Positions 38,766 through 48,170 are shown, counted from the stretch's first letter. The stretch: 48,597 nucleotides of DNA from Phycisphaerales bacterium (GCA_020345805.1 CP070772.1:1472613-1521209); one strand, 5' to 3'. A program made the numbers and translations. The notes: generated from the letters alone by a model not told the origin.

Positions 38766-40361
38766 ATGACCGATTTCGACTGGTCGTTCCCGTATCCCTC
38801 CCAGCGCATGCCGGTGTTTGCCCGCAATGCCGTGGCCACCTCCCAACCGCTGGCGGCGATGGCGGGGATCGAAATGCTCAAGCAGGGCGGCAACGCGACG
38901 GATGCGGCCGTCGCCACCGCCATCACCCTCACCCTCGTCGAGCCCACCTCCAACGGCATCGGCTCCGACGCCTTCGCCCTCATCTGGGCCGGCGGAGGGC
39001 TGCACGGAATCAACGCCTCCGGCCGATCGCCCAAGGGGCTGACCGCCGAGCGCTTTGCAGGTAAGAAGCAGATCCCCTATTACGGCTGGCACGGCGTGAC
39101 CGTCTCCGGGGCCGTCTCGGCCTGGGTGAAGATCTCAAAGCAGTTCGGAGCCCTGCCCTTCGAGAAGCTCTTCGAGCCGGCCATCCGCTATGCACGCGAC
39201 GGCTTCCTCGTCTCGCCCCAGACCGCCTACTACTGGAAGCGATCGTTCGATCGATACACCGAATTCAAGCCGTGGAACGCCACCTTCGCCCCCGCCCCCG
39301 GAAATAGACCCCCAGGAATCGGAGATCAGTTCAAGAGTGAAGACCACGCCCGCACCTACGAGCTGATCGCGGCCACCAGAGGCGAAGCGTTCTATCGCGG
39401 CGAGCTTGCCGAGAAGATCGCCGCCTACGCAAAGGAAACCGGCGGGCTAATCACCGCCGACGATCTCGCCGCACACCAGGCGCTTGATGTGCGCCCGATC
39501 TCGATTGACTACCGCGGCTACACGCTCAACGAGATTCCGCCCAACGGCCAGGGGCTGATCGCCCTCATCGCATTGGGAATCCTGCGCAATCTCGATATCG
39601 CTTCGCTGCCGCCCGATTCGCCCGACAGTCCGCATCTGCAGATCGAGGCGATGAAGCTGGCGTTCGCCGACGGCCGGCGATTCATCGCCGACCCGGACTG
39701 GATGGATGTCGATGTCGCGCATCTGCTGGATGAGGCATACCTCGCCGAGCGCGCGAAGCTGATCAACCCCAAACGCGCCGGCAATCCGAAGCACGGCACC
39801 CCTCTGCCGGGCGGGACGGTCTATCTCACCGCCGCCGACGCCGAGGGGAACATGGTTTCTTATATCCAGTCCAACTACACCGGCTTCGGCTCGGGCATCG
39901 TAATCCCCGGCACGGGGATCGCCCTCCAGAACCGCGGCTGCTGCTTCACGCTCGAAAAGGGCCATCCCAACCAGGTCGGCGGAGGCAAGCGGCCTTATCA
40001 CACCATCATCCCCGGATTCGTCACGAAGGACGGCAAGCCGGTGATGAGCTTCGGGGTGATGGGCGGTTACATGCAGCCGCAGGGCCATGCCCAGGTGATG
40101 GTGCGGATGTTCGATTACAACCAGAACCCCCAGGCCGCCCTGGATGCGCCGCGCTGGCAGATCGGAACCGGGCGAGAAGTTAATATCGAGCCCGGGTTCG
40201 AGCCGGCCGTGTATGAAGACCTTCGATCGCGCGGCCACGATGTAACCATCGCCGACGCCCGCACGGTGGCCCACGGCCGGGGACAGATCATCTACCTGCT
40301 CAAAGACGGCTACTGCATCGCGTCCGACCAGCGCAGCGACGGCCAGGCGGTGGGATTCTGA
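38766..40361 (+). CDS. Gamma-glutamyltransferase-family enzyme without signal peptide
   Basis: The 531-residue protein belongs to the Ntn-hydrolase gamma-glutamyltranspeptidase family. Marks are the large-subunit start ATSQPLAAMAGIEMLKQGGNA, LIT-DDLA, the NEIPPNGQGLIAL region, and the small-subunit start with candidate nucleophile Thr351 in GGTVYLTAADAEGN. The FGSGIVIPGTGIALQNRG stretch and the GGKRPYHTIIPG segment follow. Classical GGTs have TTH at the nucleophile; TVY here, and the absence of a secretion signal, point to the cytoplasmic YwrD-like branch. Autocleavage at Thr351 is expected. Substrates may be glutathione-like or other gamma-glutamyl compounds. No strong SD is visible. Confidence 0.9.
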   Translation: MTDFDWSFPYPSQRMPVFARNAVATSQPLAAMAGIEMLKQGGNATDAAVATAITLTLVEPTSNGIGSDAFALIWAGGGLHGINASGRSPKGLTAERFAGKKQIPYYGWHGVTVSGAVSAWVKISKQFGALPFEKLFEPAIRYARDGFLVSPQTAYYWKRSFDRYTEFKPWNATFAPAPGNRPPGIGDQFKSEDHARTYELIAATRGEAFYRGELAEKIAAYAKETGGLITADDLAAHQALDVRPISIDYRGYTLNEIPPNGQGLIALIALGILRNLDIASLPPDSPDSPHLQIEAMKLAFADGRRFIADPDWMDVDVAHLLDEAYLAERAKLINPKRAGNPKHGTPLPGGTVYLTAADAEGNMVSYIQSNYTGFGSGIVIPGTGIALQNRGCCFTLEKGHPNQVGGGKRPYHTIIPGFVTKDGKPVMSFGVMGGYMQPQGHAQVMVRMFDYNQNPQAALDAPRWQIGTGREVNIEPGFEPAVYEDLRSRGHDVTIADARTVAHGRGQIIYLLKDGYCIASDQRSDGQAVGF

Positions 40362-40452
40362 CACGAAGTCCATCGAAGCGCGGCACGAGGTGGCGTGGTC
40401 TGGAGCGCCCCCGGAAGCGGAAGGCCACGCGGCGTGCGGCAGCGCAGTGCGA

Positions 40453-40492
40453 ATCGCGAAGCGGCAAGCCGCAGCTGCGCGATCTTTGTTCT
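40453..40492 (+). terminator. Nested hairpin with T-rich tail after the GGT-like gene
   Basis: The outer stem ATCGCG/CGCGAT (40453-40458 with 40478-40483) encloses GCGGC-AA-GCCGC (40461-40472), and CTTTGTTCTTC follows on the plus strand. It lies between convergent genes. Its core resembles the hairpin at 30173. Confidence 0.5.
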
Positions 40493-40493
40493 T

Positions 40494-41681
40494 CTACTTC
40501 AGCGCCGAACTCATCCGCAACATCGGCACCACCAGGGCGATGAAGATGAACAACACCATTCCCGCCAGCATCAGGAGCAGGGCCGGCTCCATGAGGCGGA
40601 TGAACACCGTCATCATGCGGTCGACGCGCTTCTCGATCGTTTCGGCGATGGTGAGCAGCACTTCGGGCAGGTTGTTGGCCGACTCACCCACGCTGATCAT
40701 CTCGATCACATCCTCGGGGAACATGCCGCTGTCGGCCAGGGGCTGAGCGAGCGTCTCGCCGGCGCGAACCGCTTCGATCGCTTCATCCACCGCGGAAGCC
40801 AGCAGCACGTGACCGGTCGCATCGCGGCTGATCTCCATCGCGGGAAGAAGCGGGATTCCGTTCTCCAGCAGCGTGCCGAGAATGCGGGCGAAGCGACCGA
40901 CGGCAATCGACTGAACGAGCGGCCCCAGCCTGGGCGTGCTGAGTTGCCACCGCGCCACCGCCTGACGCACCGCTTTGCGCTTACGCAGCCATAACAGCAA
41001 TACCACTAGCGCTGCCAGTAGCAGCAGCAGAAGCCACCAGTAACTCGTCAGCAGCGCCGAAGCGCCCAGGAGGATCTTCGTCGGCAGGGGAAGCTCGATC
41101 CGCGCATAAAACTTCTCGAACTTCGGCACAAAGAACAGCAGGGCGAAGATGACGATCCCGATGCCCACGGTGACGAGCACGGCGGGGTAGATCAGGTTGC
41201 CGATCACCTTGCCCCGCATGTCGGCCTGCTTCTCCAGGAACGTGCCCATCCTCCCCAGCACGGGCTCGAGGAACGCGCCGGCCTCGCCGGCACGGATCAT
41301 GGCAACTTGGATGGGCGGGAACATGTCGCCGTGAGCGCTCATCGAATCAGCGAGTCGCGCCCCGTCGGCGACGTCGTCGGCGATTTCGTTCATCACCGCC
41401 GCCAGGCGTGGGTTGGCCTTGCTCCGCCCCAGCAGGCGCAGGCCGCGCAGCAGCGGCACGCCCGCCCGCAGCAGATCGGATAGCTGGTGATACGCCGTGG
41501 CGAGATGGCGGGTGGTGACCCGGCGTCGGAACCGCGTCCGCTCCTGCACCTCCTGCACCTGCACGGGAGCCAGCTCGCGGGTCTGCAGCTCCGTCAGCAC
41601 CGCCTCCTCGCTCAGGCCGGCGAGCGTGCCGGTCACGCGCTTTCCCGCCGCATCCCGCGCGATGTAGGTGAAGTTCGCCAT
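40494..41681 (-). CDS. gspF: T2SS inner-membrane platform protein GspF
   Basis: The 395-residue protein begins MANFTYIARDAAGKRVTGTL, the GspF/PilC N-terminal motif, and has two homologous cytoplasmic helical bundles (about 60-170 and 265-370). Each contains the family pattern L-x-AG-V-PLL and FPP-x-V-x-MI-x-x-GE. Three membrane segments are visible near 167-190, 215-238 and 365-390. GspF forms the core of the inner-membrane platform and contacts GspE and GspL. Normal T2SS operons keep gspF beside gspE and gspG; here it is alone at the end of an rnr-CDF-YiiX cluster. A pilus PilC role cannot be excluded, but no pilus genes are in view. Confidence 0.92.
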   Translation of the reverse strand: MANFTYIARDAAGKRVTGTLAGLSEEAVLTELQTRELAPVQVQEVQERTRFRRRVTTRHLATAYHQLSDLLRAGVPLLRGLRLLGRSKANPRLAAVMNEIADDVADGARLADSMSAHGDMFPPIQVAMIRAGEAGAFLEPVLGRMGTFLEKQADMRGKVIGNLIYPAVLVTVGIGIVIFALLFFVPKFEKFYARIELPLPTKILLGASALLTSYWWLLLLLLAALVVLLLWLRKRKAVRQAVARWQLSTPRLGPLVQSIAVGRFARILGTLLENGIPLLPAMEISRDATGHVLLASAVDEAIEAVRAGETLAQPLADSGMFPEDVIEMISVGESANNLPEVLLTIAETIEKRVDRMMTVFIRLMEPALLLMLAGMVLFIFIALVVPMLRMSSALK

Positions 41682-41755
41682 GCCCGGGCCATTCTACCGT
41701 CCCTGCCGCTGCGGACCGACGTCGCGGCTCGACCAGCTCGGGAGGTTCTTCCCGG

Positions 41756-43108
41756 TCATGTCTGGCGCAGGCTCTCGGCCATCGCGGCCGCCGCTTCGGG
41801 GCCGGTGAGCAGGCGCTTTCCCACCGAAGGTGTGCCGAACAGCGCCACCGGCTCGAATCCGCCGCCCTCCACCGCCAGGGTGAGGATGTCATCGGCCGAG
41901 AGCGTCGGCATCCCGCCCCGCCGGGACAGCTCGAATCTGATCCCGCCGATTCCGTCGTATGCGCGATAGATCACCTCCGTGCAAACGAGGCGATCGGCGG
42001 TGAAGAAATCGAAATCGAAGTTGTAGAGCTTGCCTTCGTGGGACACGGCCTGGGAGATCGCCTCGGCGATCTGGCGAGTCGTCAGGCGGGGCCGGATCAC
42101 CGCCAAAGCGTCGACGGTGATCGTCTCCTGCAGGCGCCGGAAGAGCACGCCGTCCTTTTTCGCTTCCAGTACCCGCTTGGGCTTGACCCATCGGGCGGCG
42201 TGCTCGGGGCTGATTCTAAGAGGAAGTTGCGACCGGGTGGAAGGCGGACCGATGTGCAGGGCCGCGTGCGGCCAGTACCCGGGCAGGAAGAGATTGCTCA
42301 GAACCTGGTCGTGGCGGGCAATGATCACATCGCCCGGTAGCAGAAGCTTTCTCAACTGGCGGCGCACCGGACCGGTCATGCGATCGGTATGGAAGGGGTT
42401 GGCGACGTCGGCGATGACGCAGCCGCACGCTTCGAGTATGCCGAAGAGCATCTGCTGGCAGGCCGAGGCCCGGCGCCAGCGCCAGGAGTGCCAGCGATAG
42501 CGCAGACGGGCCTTGACGTACTCGCCCATGTCCACCTGAAGAGACGGCTCGGCCTCCTTCAGGTACTCAAGCACGGTCCGCATCTGCGGATTTTCGTTCA
42601 GAGCGTTGATCTCGGCCCGGTGGTCGTCGGCGAATCGTACCGCATCGGAGAGGTGGTATGCGTTAACGGGGCTCGTCAGTGATCTGTAGACCGCGGTGTA
42701 CTGCTTGCGTGGAATGCGCAGGCGTTCATCGGGCTCGTTGAGCTTGCGCTGCACGATCTTGTCGGTGGCGAAGTCGAAGACCAGGAAGCGTGCGGCCCGA
42801 ACCAGCAGGCACGCAGCGGTGTAGGCGATCACGAAGAACTGCAACTGATCGGCGGGACTGATTTGCGGCCGGCCCTCCAGGGCGAACGGCCGCAAGTCGT
42901 TGATGACCTCCAGCAGGCCGGTGCGTGCGGTGAGGTAGCGGGCGTACCAGAGGCGCAACTGCTCGTCATCCCTGGGGGTAAAGACGCCCCGGCGGGCCGC
43001 CTCCCGGGCGATCCGGTAGGCCTCATCCCTGCTTTCCAGCCGCGAAACCGCCGGGGCGAGGCTCTCGATCGCGCGCACGGAGTTCGTGATGATTGCCTGC
43101 GCATCCAC
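41756..43108 (-). CDS. YiiX/YebB-like permuted NlpC/P60 cysteine hydrolase with N-terminal helical domain
   Basis: The C-terminal half (about 255-430) has the circularly permuted papain-like pattern: LLLPGDVIIAR, then His281 in YWPHAALHIG, and later Cys376 in RLVCTEVIYRAYD, His preceding Cys in sequence. Such enzymes cleave amide bonds in peptidoglycan peptides or act on lipids. The first 250 residues are largely helical, with a hydrophobic stretch (FFVIAYTAACLLVRAARFLVF) that could touch a membrane; there is no signal peptide. The start codon is GTG 43108 (MDAQAII); an ATG there is out of frame. Spacing of 74 nt to both neighbours suggests loose co-transcription with the CDF gene and gspF. 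Confidence 0.8.
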   Translation of the reverse strand: MDAQAIITNSVRAIESLAPAVSRLESRDEAYRIAREAARRGVFTPRDDEQLRLWYARYLTARTGLLEVINDLRPFALEGRPQISPADQLQFFVIAYTAACLLVRAARFLVFDFATDKIVQRKLNEPDERLRIPRKQYTAVYRSLTSPVNAYHLSDAVRFADDHRAEINALNENPQMRTVLEYLKEAEPSLQVDMGEYVKARLRYRWHSWRWRRASACQQMLFGILEACGCVIADVANPFHTDRMTGPVRRQLRKLLLPGDVIIARHDQVLSNLFLPGYWPHAALHIGPPSTRSQLPLRISPEHAARWVKPKRVLEAKKDGVLFRRLQETITVDALAVIRPRLTTRQIAEAISQAVSHEGKLYNFDFDFFTADRLVCTEVIYRAYDGIGGIRFELSRRGGMPTLSADDILTLAVEGGGFEPVALFGTPSVGKRLLTGPEAAAAMAESLRQT

Positions 43109-43182
43109 GACAACAGGATAGCGAGCGCCGGCACGAGCATTAAGGCCCTGCCCGTGCCGGGAGTTGAATCAGCGCCCGCTCC

Positions 43183-44094
43183 TCATCCGATATCGCCGTT
43201 TCCGCGGCGCCCGAGCGGTTCGATATGGACGAGCACATCCTCGACCTCGGGCATCTTCTTCCGCACGGCATCTTTGACGCGGTGGGCCAGGTCGTGTGCG
43301 TCGTTGACGGACATCGCCGGCTCGACCTCGATGTGCATGTCCACCCAGTAACTTGTGCCGCTCTTGCGGGCGCAGACTTTCTCCACATCGCCCACGTCCT
43401 TGACCGCGACGGCGATTCTGCGGGCCTGTTCGGCGATGTCGCCCTGCTCGGCGTCCATCAGCTCCGAAAGCGGCGGGCGCATGATGCGCACGGCGTTGAA
43501 GAGGATGATGGCGGAAGCGAAAATGGCCGCCCAGTTGTCGGCCGCTTCATAGCCTTCGCCCCCGATCAGGGCGATGGTGATGCCGATCGCCGCGGCGACA
43601 GAGGTGATGGCGTCGGATCGGTGATGCCAGGCGTCGGCCCCGATGGCGCTGGAGCCGGTCTTCTTCTCGGCGCGCCGCCCGATCCGGTACATGGTCTCCT
43701 TCACCGCCACCACCGCCAGCAGGACCCAGAGGGTGAAGGCCGCCGGGGATTCCTGTCTCTGGGAAACATCGCGCACCGCCTCCACCGCGATCCCGATGGC
43801 CGCCCCCACCAGCATCATCCCCACCACCAGGGCGGCGAGGGCCTCGGCCTTGCCGTGCCCGTAGGGGTGCTTCTCATCGGGCGGCTGGCGGGCGATGCGG
43901 ATGCCGCCCCACACCACCACCGATCCGAAGATGTCGGCCATGGATTCGACGGCGTCGGCGATCAGGGCGTAGGAATTGCCCAGCAGGCCGGCCAGCAGCT
44001 TGATGATCGCCAGAGTGAGATTGACCAGCAGGCCCAGCAGGGCGATGCGCAGATTTCGGAGGCCGGCCGAGATGGGTTCCCGCTTCTCAGTCAC
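43183..44094 (-). CDS. Cation diffusion facilitator (CDF) transporter
   Basis: The 303-residue protein has about five to six membrane helices, the metal-site motifs ALIADAVESMADI (helix 2) and WHHRSDAITS (helix 5), and a C-terminal cytoplasmic metallochaperone-like domain (DMHIEVEPAMSVNDAHDLAHRV, then VHIEPLG). CDF proteins export Zn2+, Fe2+, Mn2+ or other divalent cations using the proton gradient; the metal cannot be deduced. The frame is open far upstream, but the first ~99 codons are the antisense-free shadow of the rnr end. GTG 44094, 41 nt after rnr, is the best start. Confidence 0.9.
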   Translation of the reverse strand: MTEKREPISAGLRNLRIALLGLLVNLTLAIIKLLAGLLGNSYALIADAVESMADIFGSVVVWGGIRIARQPPDEKHPYGHGKAEALAALVVGMMLVGAAIGIAVEAVRDVSQRQESPAAFTLWVLLAVVAVKETMYRIGRRAEKKTGSSAIGADAWHHRSDAITSVAAAIGITIALIGGEGYEAADNWAAIFASAIILFNAVRIMRPPLSELMDAEQGDIAEQARRIAVAVKDVGDVEKVCARKSGTSYWVDMHIEVEPAMSVNDAHDLAHRVKDAVRKKMPEVEDVLVHIEPLGRRGNGDIG

Positions 44095-44135
44095 CGTCGG
44101 CAATTGTACGGGCAATCGGTGCGCGAGTCCCGCCC

Positions 44136-46496
44136 CTAGCGAGCGCGCTTGCCGCGGCGGCCCTGCTTGTAACCCTTGCGCTTGCCTTTTTCGCGCTTGC
44201 CGCCGGGGCGCTTCGTTGCCCGCGCGTCGACCGGCGCGGGCGGTCGTTGGGGAAACTGCGTGATGGTCAGATCGAGGTGGCGCGAGGCGAGATCGACCTG
44301 CAGGATCTTCACGGTGACGATGTCGCCTATGCCCAGCGATGCGCCGCTGCGCTGAGCGGTGAGGCGGCCGGAAGCTTCGTTGACATCCCAACGGTCCGGC
44401 CGGCCCTTGGATTGGGGCATGTCCTGCCCGCGCACCAGTCCCTCGACGAGGAAGCGTTCGATGGAGACGAACACCCCGCCGGAGGTTACGCCGGTGATCA
44501 CGCCGGGGAATTCATCACCCAGATGATGCTCCTGGAGGAACTGCATGACGAGGAAATCTCGCAGCTCGCGCTCCGCCTCCTCGGCCTCGTTCTCGGTATC
44601 CGTGCAGTGTTTGCCGAGAACGACAAGCTCCGCCTCATCGGGAGTGCGGTTGTCATCGAGAACGCGTTTGCCGAGCTCGCGACGCTTGCGCCCGCCGGGG
44701 ATGTTGCGCCCGTTGTCGGTGGCGTCGAGATAAGCCTGCAGCGCCCGGTGCAATATCAGATCTGGATACCGCCGGATAGGGCTGGTGAAATGCGCGTAAT
44801 GATCGGATGCGAGGGCGAAGTGGCCGATCATCGCCGGGCTGTAAGTCGCCTTGGTCAACGTGCGGAGGACCGCGAAATGCAGGGCCCGGCCGGCAGGCGT
44901 GTCGCGGGTCGCCTCCAGCAGCCGCTGCAGGTCAAAGCGAGTGGGTTGATCCGGCACGCTTAGATGCGCGGCCAGAGCGTACATCTGCAATTCCGCCAGA
45001 TCCCCGTGCACCGGATCGGGATGGATGCGGCGGATGATCGGCACGCCTAGGTCTTCGAAACATCTCGCCACCGCTTCGTTCGCCTCCACCATGAACATCT
45101 CGATTATGGTGTGGGTGAAGGCGTCATCTTCCGGCACGGCGTCGACGACATGACCGTCATCATCGAAGACGAGTTCAACGTCGGGAAGGTTGAGGACGAT
45201 CATGCCGTCGCGGTGACGCCGCTTCCGGAGGATTCGCGCGAGTCGATCGCTGAGGCGGAGGGTTTCGATGAGCTGCTCGCTGTAGTGCGGCTCGGTCGCG
45301 GCATGCTTGCGGGCCTCGTTCATATCGCCGTCGATCAGGGCCTGGGCCTCCAGATAAGTCAGACGTTTGCTGGACTCGATGACGGTTGAGGCGAAGCGCT
45401 GGGTGAGGACGCGGCCCTTCTCGTCGAAGTTGATGAACGCGGATTTTGCGAACCGCGGCACGTCTTCCTGAAGCGAGCATACGCCGTTGGAAAGCACTTC
45501 CGGGAGCATGGGGATGACGAGGCGGGGCAGATAAACGCTGTTGCCCCGCTCCCTGCCCTCTTCGTCGAGGGGACTTCCCGGCGTGACGAAATGGCTCACG
45601 TCGGCGATGTGAATGCCCAAGGTCCATTCGCCGCCTGATTCGTCGTAAGCGATGGAGATGGCGTCGTCGAAGTCCTTGGCGTCCGGCGGGTCGATGGTGA
45701 AGATAAAGGTCTCGGTCAGATCTTCGCGATCCGGCCAGGGGCCCCGCGACTCCTGCTCGAACTCGCCGGCGGCGGCACGGGCCCGATCCACCGCTGCATC
45801 GGGGAATTCGGTTCGCAGGCCGTGAGCGGTAATCACCGCCTGGGTTTCCACATCCGGCTCGCCCGCCACCCCGAGCACCTTCGTGATCACGCCTTCTGCG
45901 TGATAATCCTCCTCCGGGTAGTGCAGCAGCTCGATAACGACCTTGTCGCCTTCCCTGGCGTTCTTGGCATGCGGGTCGCGGATGAGGACCGGATCATGAA
46001 GCGACCGGCCGTCGGGAGCGACGAACCAGTTGCCTCCCCGCTGCATGAGCACGCCGACGAAGTTGTCCTGTCCGCGATCGATGACTTCCACGATCCTGCC
46101 GATGCATTCGCTGCGGCCGGCGCGGGGCTTGGCACGCCAGGATTGGCGGATCACTTGAGCCCGCACGAGGTCGCCGGAGATGGCGTCGCGCACGTTGCCG
46201 CGGGGAACGAAAAGATCGCCCTCCACATACGGCGTCTCCGGCTGGACGAAACCGAACCCGCGGGCGTTGAGGCGGAATCGTCCGATCACTTCCTCGCCGA
46301 AGCGGGGCAGGCGCAGTACGCCGGCCTCGTCAATGACAACTTTGCTTTCCCCGGCCAGTCGCCGAATCGCTTCCTCGAAGGCCTCCCGTTCATCCGGCTC
46401 TACCCGCATGTCACGGGCGACTTGTGCGGAGGAGCCGGGCCGGTAGCCGCTGTGGGCAAGGTGTTCGAGGATACGGTGTGTGTATCTAAGTGGCAT
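44136..46496 (-). CDS. rnr: Ribonuclease R
   Basis: RNase R is a 3'-5' exoribonuclease that degrades structured RNA. The 786-residue protein has an N-terminal helix-turn-helix-like region (1-65), two cold-shock domains (about 70-230) and the RNB catalytic domain with FTIDPPDAKDFDDAISI. There Asp269, 275, 277 and 278 are the metal ligands. A later HADVSHFVTPGS, NVYLP-like and HFTSPIRRYPDL segment and a C-terminal S1 domain (about 675-760, GVFVSIERFLVEGLV) complete it. It ends in a Lys/Arg-rich tail, as usual. The ATG 46496 has no obvious SD. Confidence 0.97.
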   Translation of the reverse strand: MPLRYTHRILEHLAHSGYRPGSSAQVARDMRVEPDEREAFEEAIRRLAGESKVVIDEAGVLRLPRFGEEVIGRFRLNARGFGFVQPETPYVEGDLFVPRGNVRDAISGDLVRAQVIRQSWRAKPRAGRSECIGRIVEVIDRGQDNFVGVLMQRGGNWFVAPDGRSLHDPVLIRDPHAKNAREGDKVVIELLHYPEEDYHAEGVITKVLGVAGEPDVETQAVITAHGLRTEFPDAAVDRARAAAGEFEQESRGPWPDREDLTETFIFTIDPPDAKDFDDAISIAYDESGGEWTLGIHIADVSHFVTPGSPLDEEGRERGNSVYLPRLVIPMLPEVLSNGVCSLQEDVPRFAKSAFINFDEKGRVLTQRFASTVIESSKRLTYLEAQALIDGDMNEARKHAATEPHYSEQLIETLRLSDRLARILRKRRHRDGMIVLNLPDVELVFDDDGHVVDAVPEDDAFTHTIIEMFMVEANEAVARCFEDLGVPIIRRIHPDPVHGDLAELQMYALAAHLSVPDQPTRFDLQRLLEATRDTPAGRALHFAVLRTLTKATYSPAMIGHFALASDHYAHFTSPIRRYPDLILHRALQAYLDATDNGRNIPGGRKRRELGKRVLDDNRTPDEAELVVLGKHCTDTENEAEEAERELRDFLVMQFLQEHHLGDEFPGVITGVTSGGVFVSIERFLVEGLVRGQDMPQSKGRPDRWDVNEASGRLTAQRSGASLGIGDIVTVKILQVDLASRHLDLTITQFPQRPPAPVDARATKRPGGKREKGKRKGYKQGRRGKRAR

Positions 46497-46727
46497 GATG
46501 TAGCCTGTCGTTCATGAAATGCCGGCTGCATCCGCGACTTGGGCAAGTTATGAGCAAGCGCGAAGCGGGGCAAACCGCAGGGGTTCGCCGAGCGCCGGCG
46601 GTGGGAAATGCCTCCCCCAATCGGCCTTCTCGGCCGGCCTGCCCCGGGAATGCGGCATGGTCGTTAGGTGTCATAAACCGCGGCGGGGGCATGCCGGGCC
46701 TTCAACTTGACCAGGAGGAACAGAAAG

Positions 46728-47126
46728 ATGTTGAGCCTGCAAAAACGACCTGCATGGACGATCCTCGCGATCGTCTCGGCGGTAACCGTCATCTCTCTGG
46801 CCATGGGGGCCGGGCGATACGGCCACTCGAGAATCGACCGCGACATCCTTTCCAAAGTGCAGATCATCAACTTCAATCAGTCGGTGGCCAGGTTCGACAC
46901 CACCACCGGCGAGATACACCGCTTCAACGGCGATCTGCACAAGCCCAACGTCCGCTGCAGCTGGATCCTCAAGGTGAAGGGAGTCAGGAAGAGGACGTCC
47001 GGCTATCTGGAGATCCAGCATGCCGGCGGGGGGACGTTCCTCATCGACCGCGTGACCGGCGACTCCTGGATCCTCCGCCGGCGCGGCGCCAATGCGGCCT
47101 GGGACGAGGTGAGAGTGTTTCATTGA
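46728..47126 (+). CDS. Small exported or membrane-anchored protein of unknown function
   Basis: The 132-residue product is not recognised. ATG 46728 has a perfect SD (AGGAGG) about 9 nt away and is preferred to a TTG seven codons upstream. Residues 10-32 are hydrophobic (ILAIVSAVTVISLAMGAG), serving as an uncleaved anchor or signal. The rest is small and basic, with two similar phrases FDTTTGEIHRF and IDRVTGDSWIL, suggesting two short beta-hairpin units of a type found in many planctomycete proteins. It stands alone between rnr and the FmdB gene. Confidence 0.7.
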   Translation: MLSLQKRPAWTILAIVSAVTVISLAMGAGRYGHSRIDRDILSKVQIINFNQSVARFDTTTGEIHRFNGDLHKPNVRCSWILKVKGVRKRTSGYLEIQHAGGGTFLIDRVTGDSWILRRRGANAAWDEVRVFH

Positions 47127-47207
47127 GCCGGAGCCTGCTTCAACGCCGTCAGCACGCAATACCGAGGACGGACGAAGCATCCGGATTGCCATGATGTCGG
47201 ATCGCCA

Positions 47208-47546
47208 TCAGGATGAGGCCGCCTTCGCGGATGGGGACTTCTTCTTGCCGTCAGAGGACGCCTTGTCTTTGGAGGAGGTCTTGTCCGGCTTTCCGGAATC
47301 GGACTTGCCGTTAGCGCCGGTGGCGGCGTCCTTGTCCGCCCGTGCGGCCTTGCGGTACGACTCGCTGCGATAATCCGTCTCGTAGAAACCGTTGCCTTTG
47401 AAGAGAACTCCCGCACCGGTGCCGATCAGACGCTGGAGAGTGAGCCTGCCGCACTCCGGGCACTTGCGCTTGACCGGGGCGGTCATCTGCTGGAAGAGCT
47501 CGAACTCGTGGTCACAGTTCCGGCAGTTGTACTCGTAGGTCGGCAT
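47208..47546 (-). CDS. FmdB-family zinc-ribbon protein
   Basis: The 112-residue protein starts MPTYEYNCRNCDHEFELFQ, a textbook FmdB zinc ribbon with Cys8, 11, 29 and 32. The first ~60 residues match the family (also GTGAGVLFKGNGFYETDY); the remaining ~45 are a Lys/Ser/Ala/Asp-rich low-complexity tail. Function of the family is unsettled; it is often regarded as regulatory or RNA-related. It follows grpE by 6 nt, so it is co-transcribed with the chaperone genes. Confidence 0.93.
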   Translation of the reverse strand: MPTYEYNCRNCDHEFELFQQMTAPVKRKCPECGRLTLQRLIGTGAGVLFKGNGFYETDYRSESYRKAARADKDAATGANGKSDSGKPDKTSSKDKASSDGKKKSPSAKAASS

Positions 47547-47552
47547 GACGGA

Positions 47553-48170
47553 CTATTCCTCTTCCTCGGCGGGGGCCACGGCCACCTTGGCCGGCCTGAG
47601 TATGAGGTCCCCCAGTTGATATCCCGGCTGCATCACCATCACGATGTGGTTGGGCTCGATACCTTCGGCCGCCTGTTTCATCATCGCCTGGTGGAGATTC
47701 GGATCGAATTCGTCTCCGATCTCGGGACTGATGGGCTGCACGTTATGGAGTTCGAGAGCCTTGGTGAGTTCGTCCCGCACAATCTTCACACCGCCCACCA
47801 TCTGCTCCACGTTCAGTTGACTCAGATCCTGGTTGAGGGCGAGGTCGAAATGATCCATCACGGGGAGCAACGACCGGACAACCCTGGCCACGCCGTCCTG
47901 CGCGGCCCGGACCTCGTTCTCCATGGCGCGGCGCTGGTAATTGCGGTAATCGGCCAAGGCGCGCTGCCGGCCGGCAACAGCCTCGTCGCGCTCCGCCTCC
48001 AGGCGGCTGAACAATTCGGCGGCCTCTTCGGACAGCTCGATCTCCTCGACGCTTGCCTCACCGGAAGCGGACACTCCCGTCTCGTGGTGGACGGCCTCCC
48101 CGGTCGGCTCCACCGCTTCCTCGTCGAGCGCGTCAACCTTCTTCTTCTTCTTGGGCTTTCGCTTTGACAT
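47553..48170 (-). CDS. grpE: Nucleotide exchange factor GrpE
   Basis: GrpE releases ADP from DnaK and acts as a thermosensor. The 205-residue protein has a Lys-rich and acidic N-terminal tail (1-55), a long dimerising helix (about 56-115, RLEAERDEAVAGRQRALADYRNYQRR) and the four-helix and beta-wing part. The wing shows VRDELTKALELHNVQPI, GDEFDPNLHQAMM and VMQPGYQLGDLILRPAKVAVA. It lies 36 nt after dnaJ; dnaJ-grpE order (not grpE-dnaK-dnaJ) is less common but seen in planctomycetes. Confidence 0.97.
   Translation of the reverse strand: MSKRKPKKKKKVDALDEEAVEPTGEAVHHETGVSASGEASVEEIELSEEAAELFSRLEAERDEAVAGRQRALADYRNYQRRAMENEVRAAQDGVARVVRSLLPVMDHFDLALNQDLSQLNVEQMVGGVKIVRDELTKALELHNVQPISPEIGDEFDPNLHQAMMKQAAEGIEPNHIVMVMQPGYQLGDLILRPAKVAVAPAEEEE

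Noticed and set aside
40494..41681. gspF read as pilC of a type IV pilus
   Set aside because: No pilB, pilT, pilA or pilQ nearby, and a gsp operon on the same strand lacks its gspF. It remains possible but is less likely.
43183..44391. A longer start for the CDF transporter at 44391
   Set aside because: The first 99 codons overlap the end of rnr in another frame and read as Arg/His-rich shadow sequence; transporter homology begins just after GTG 44094.
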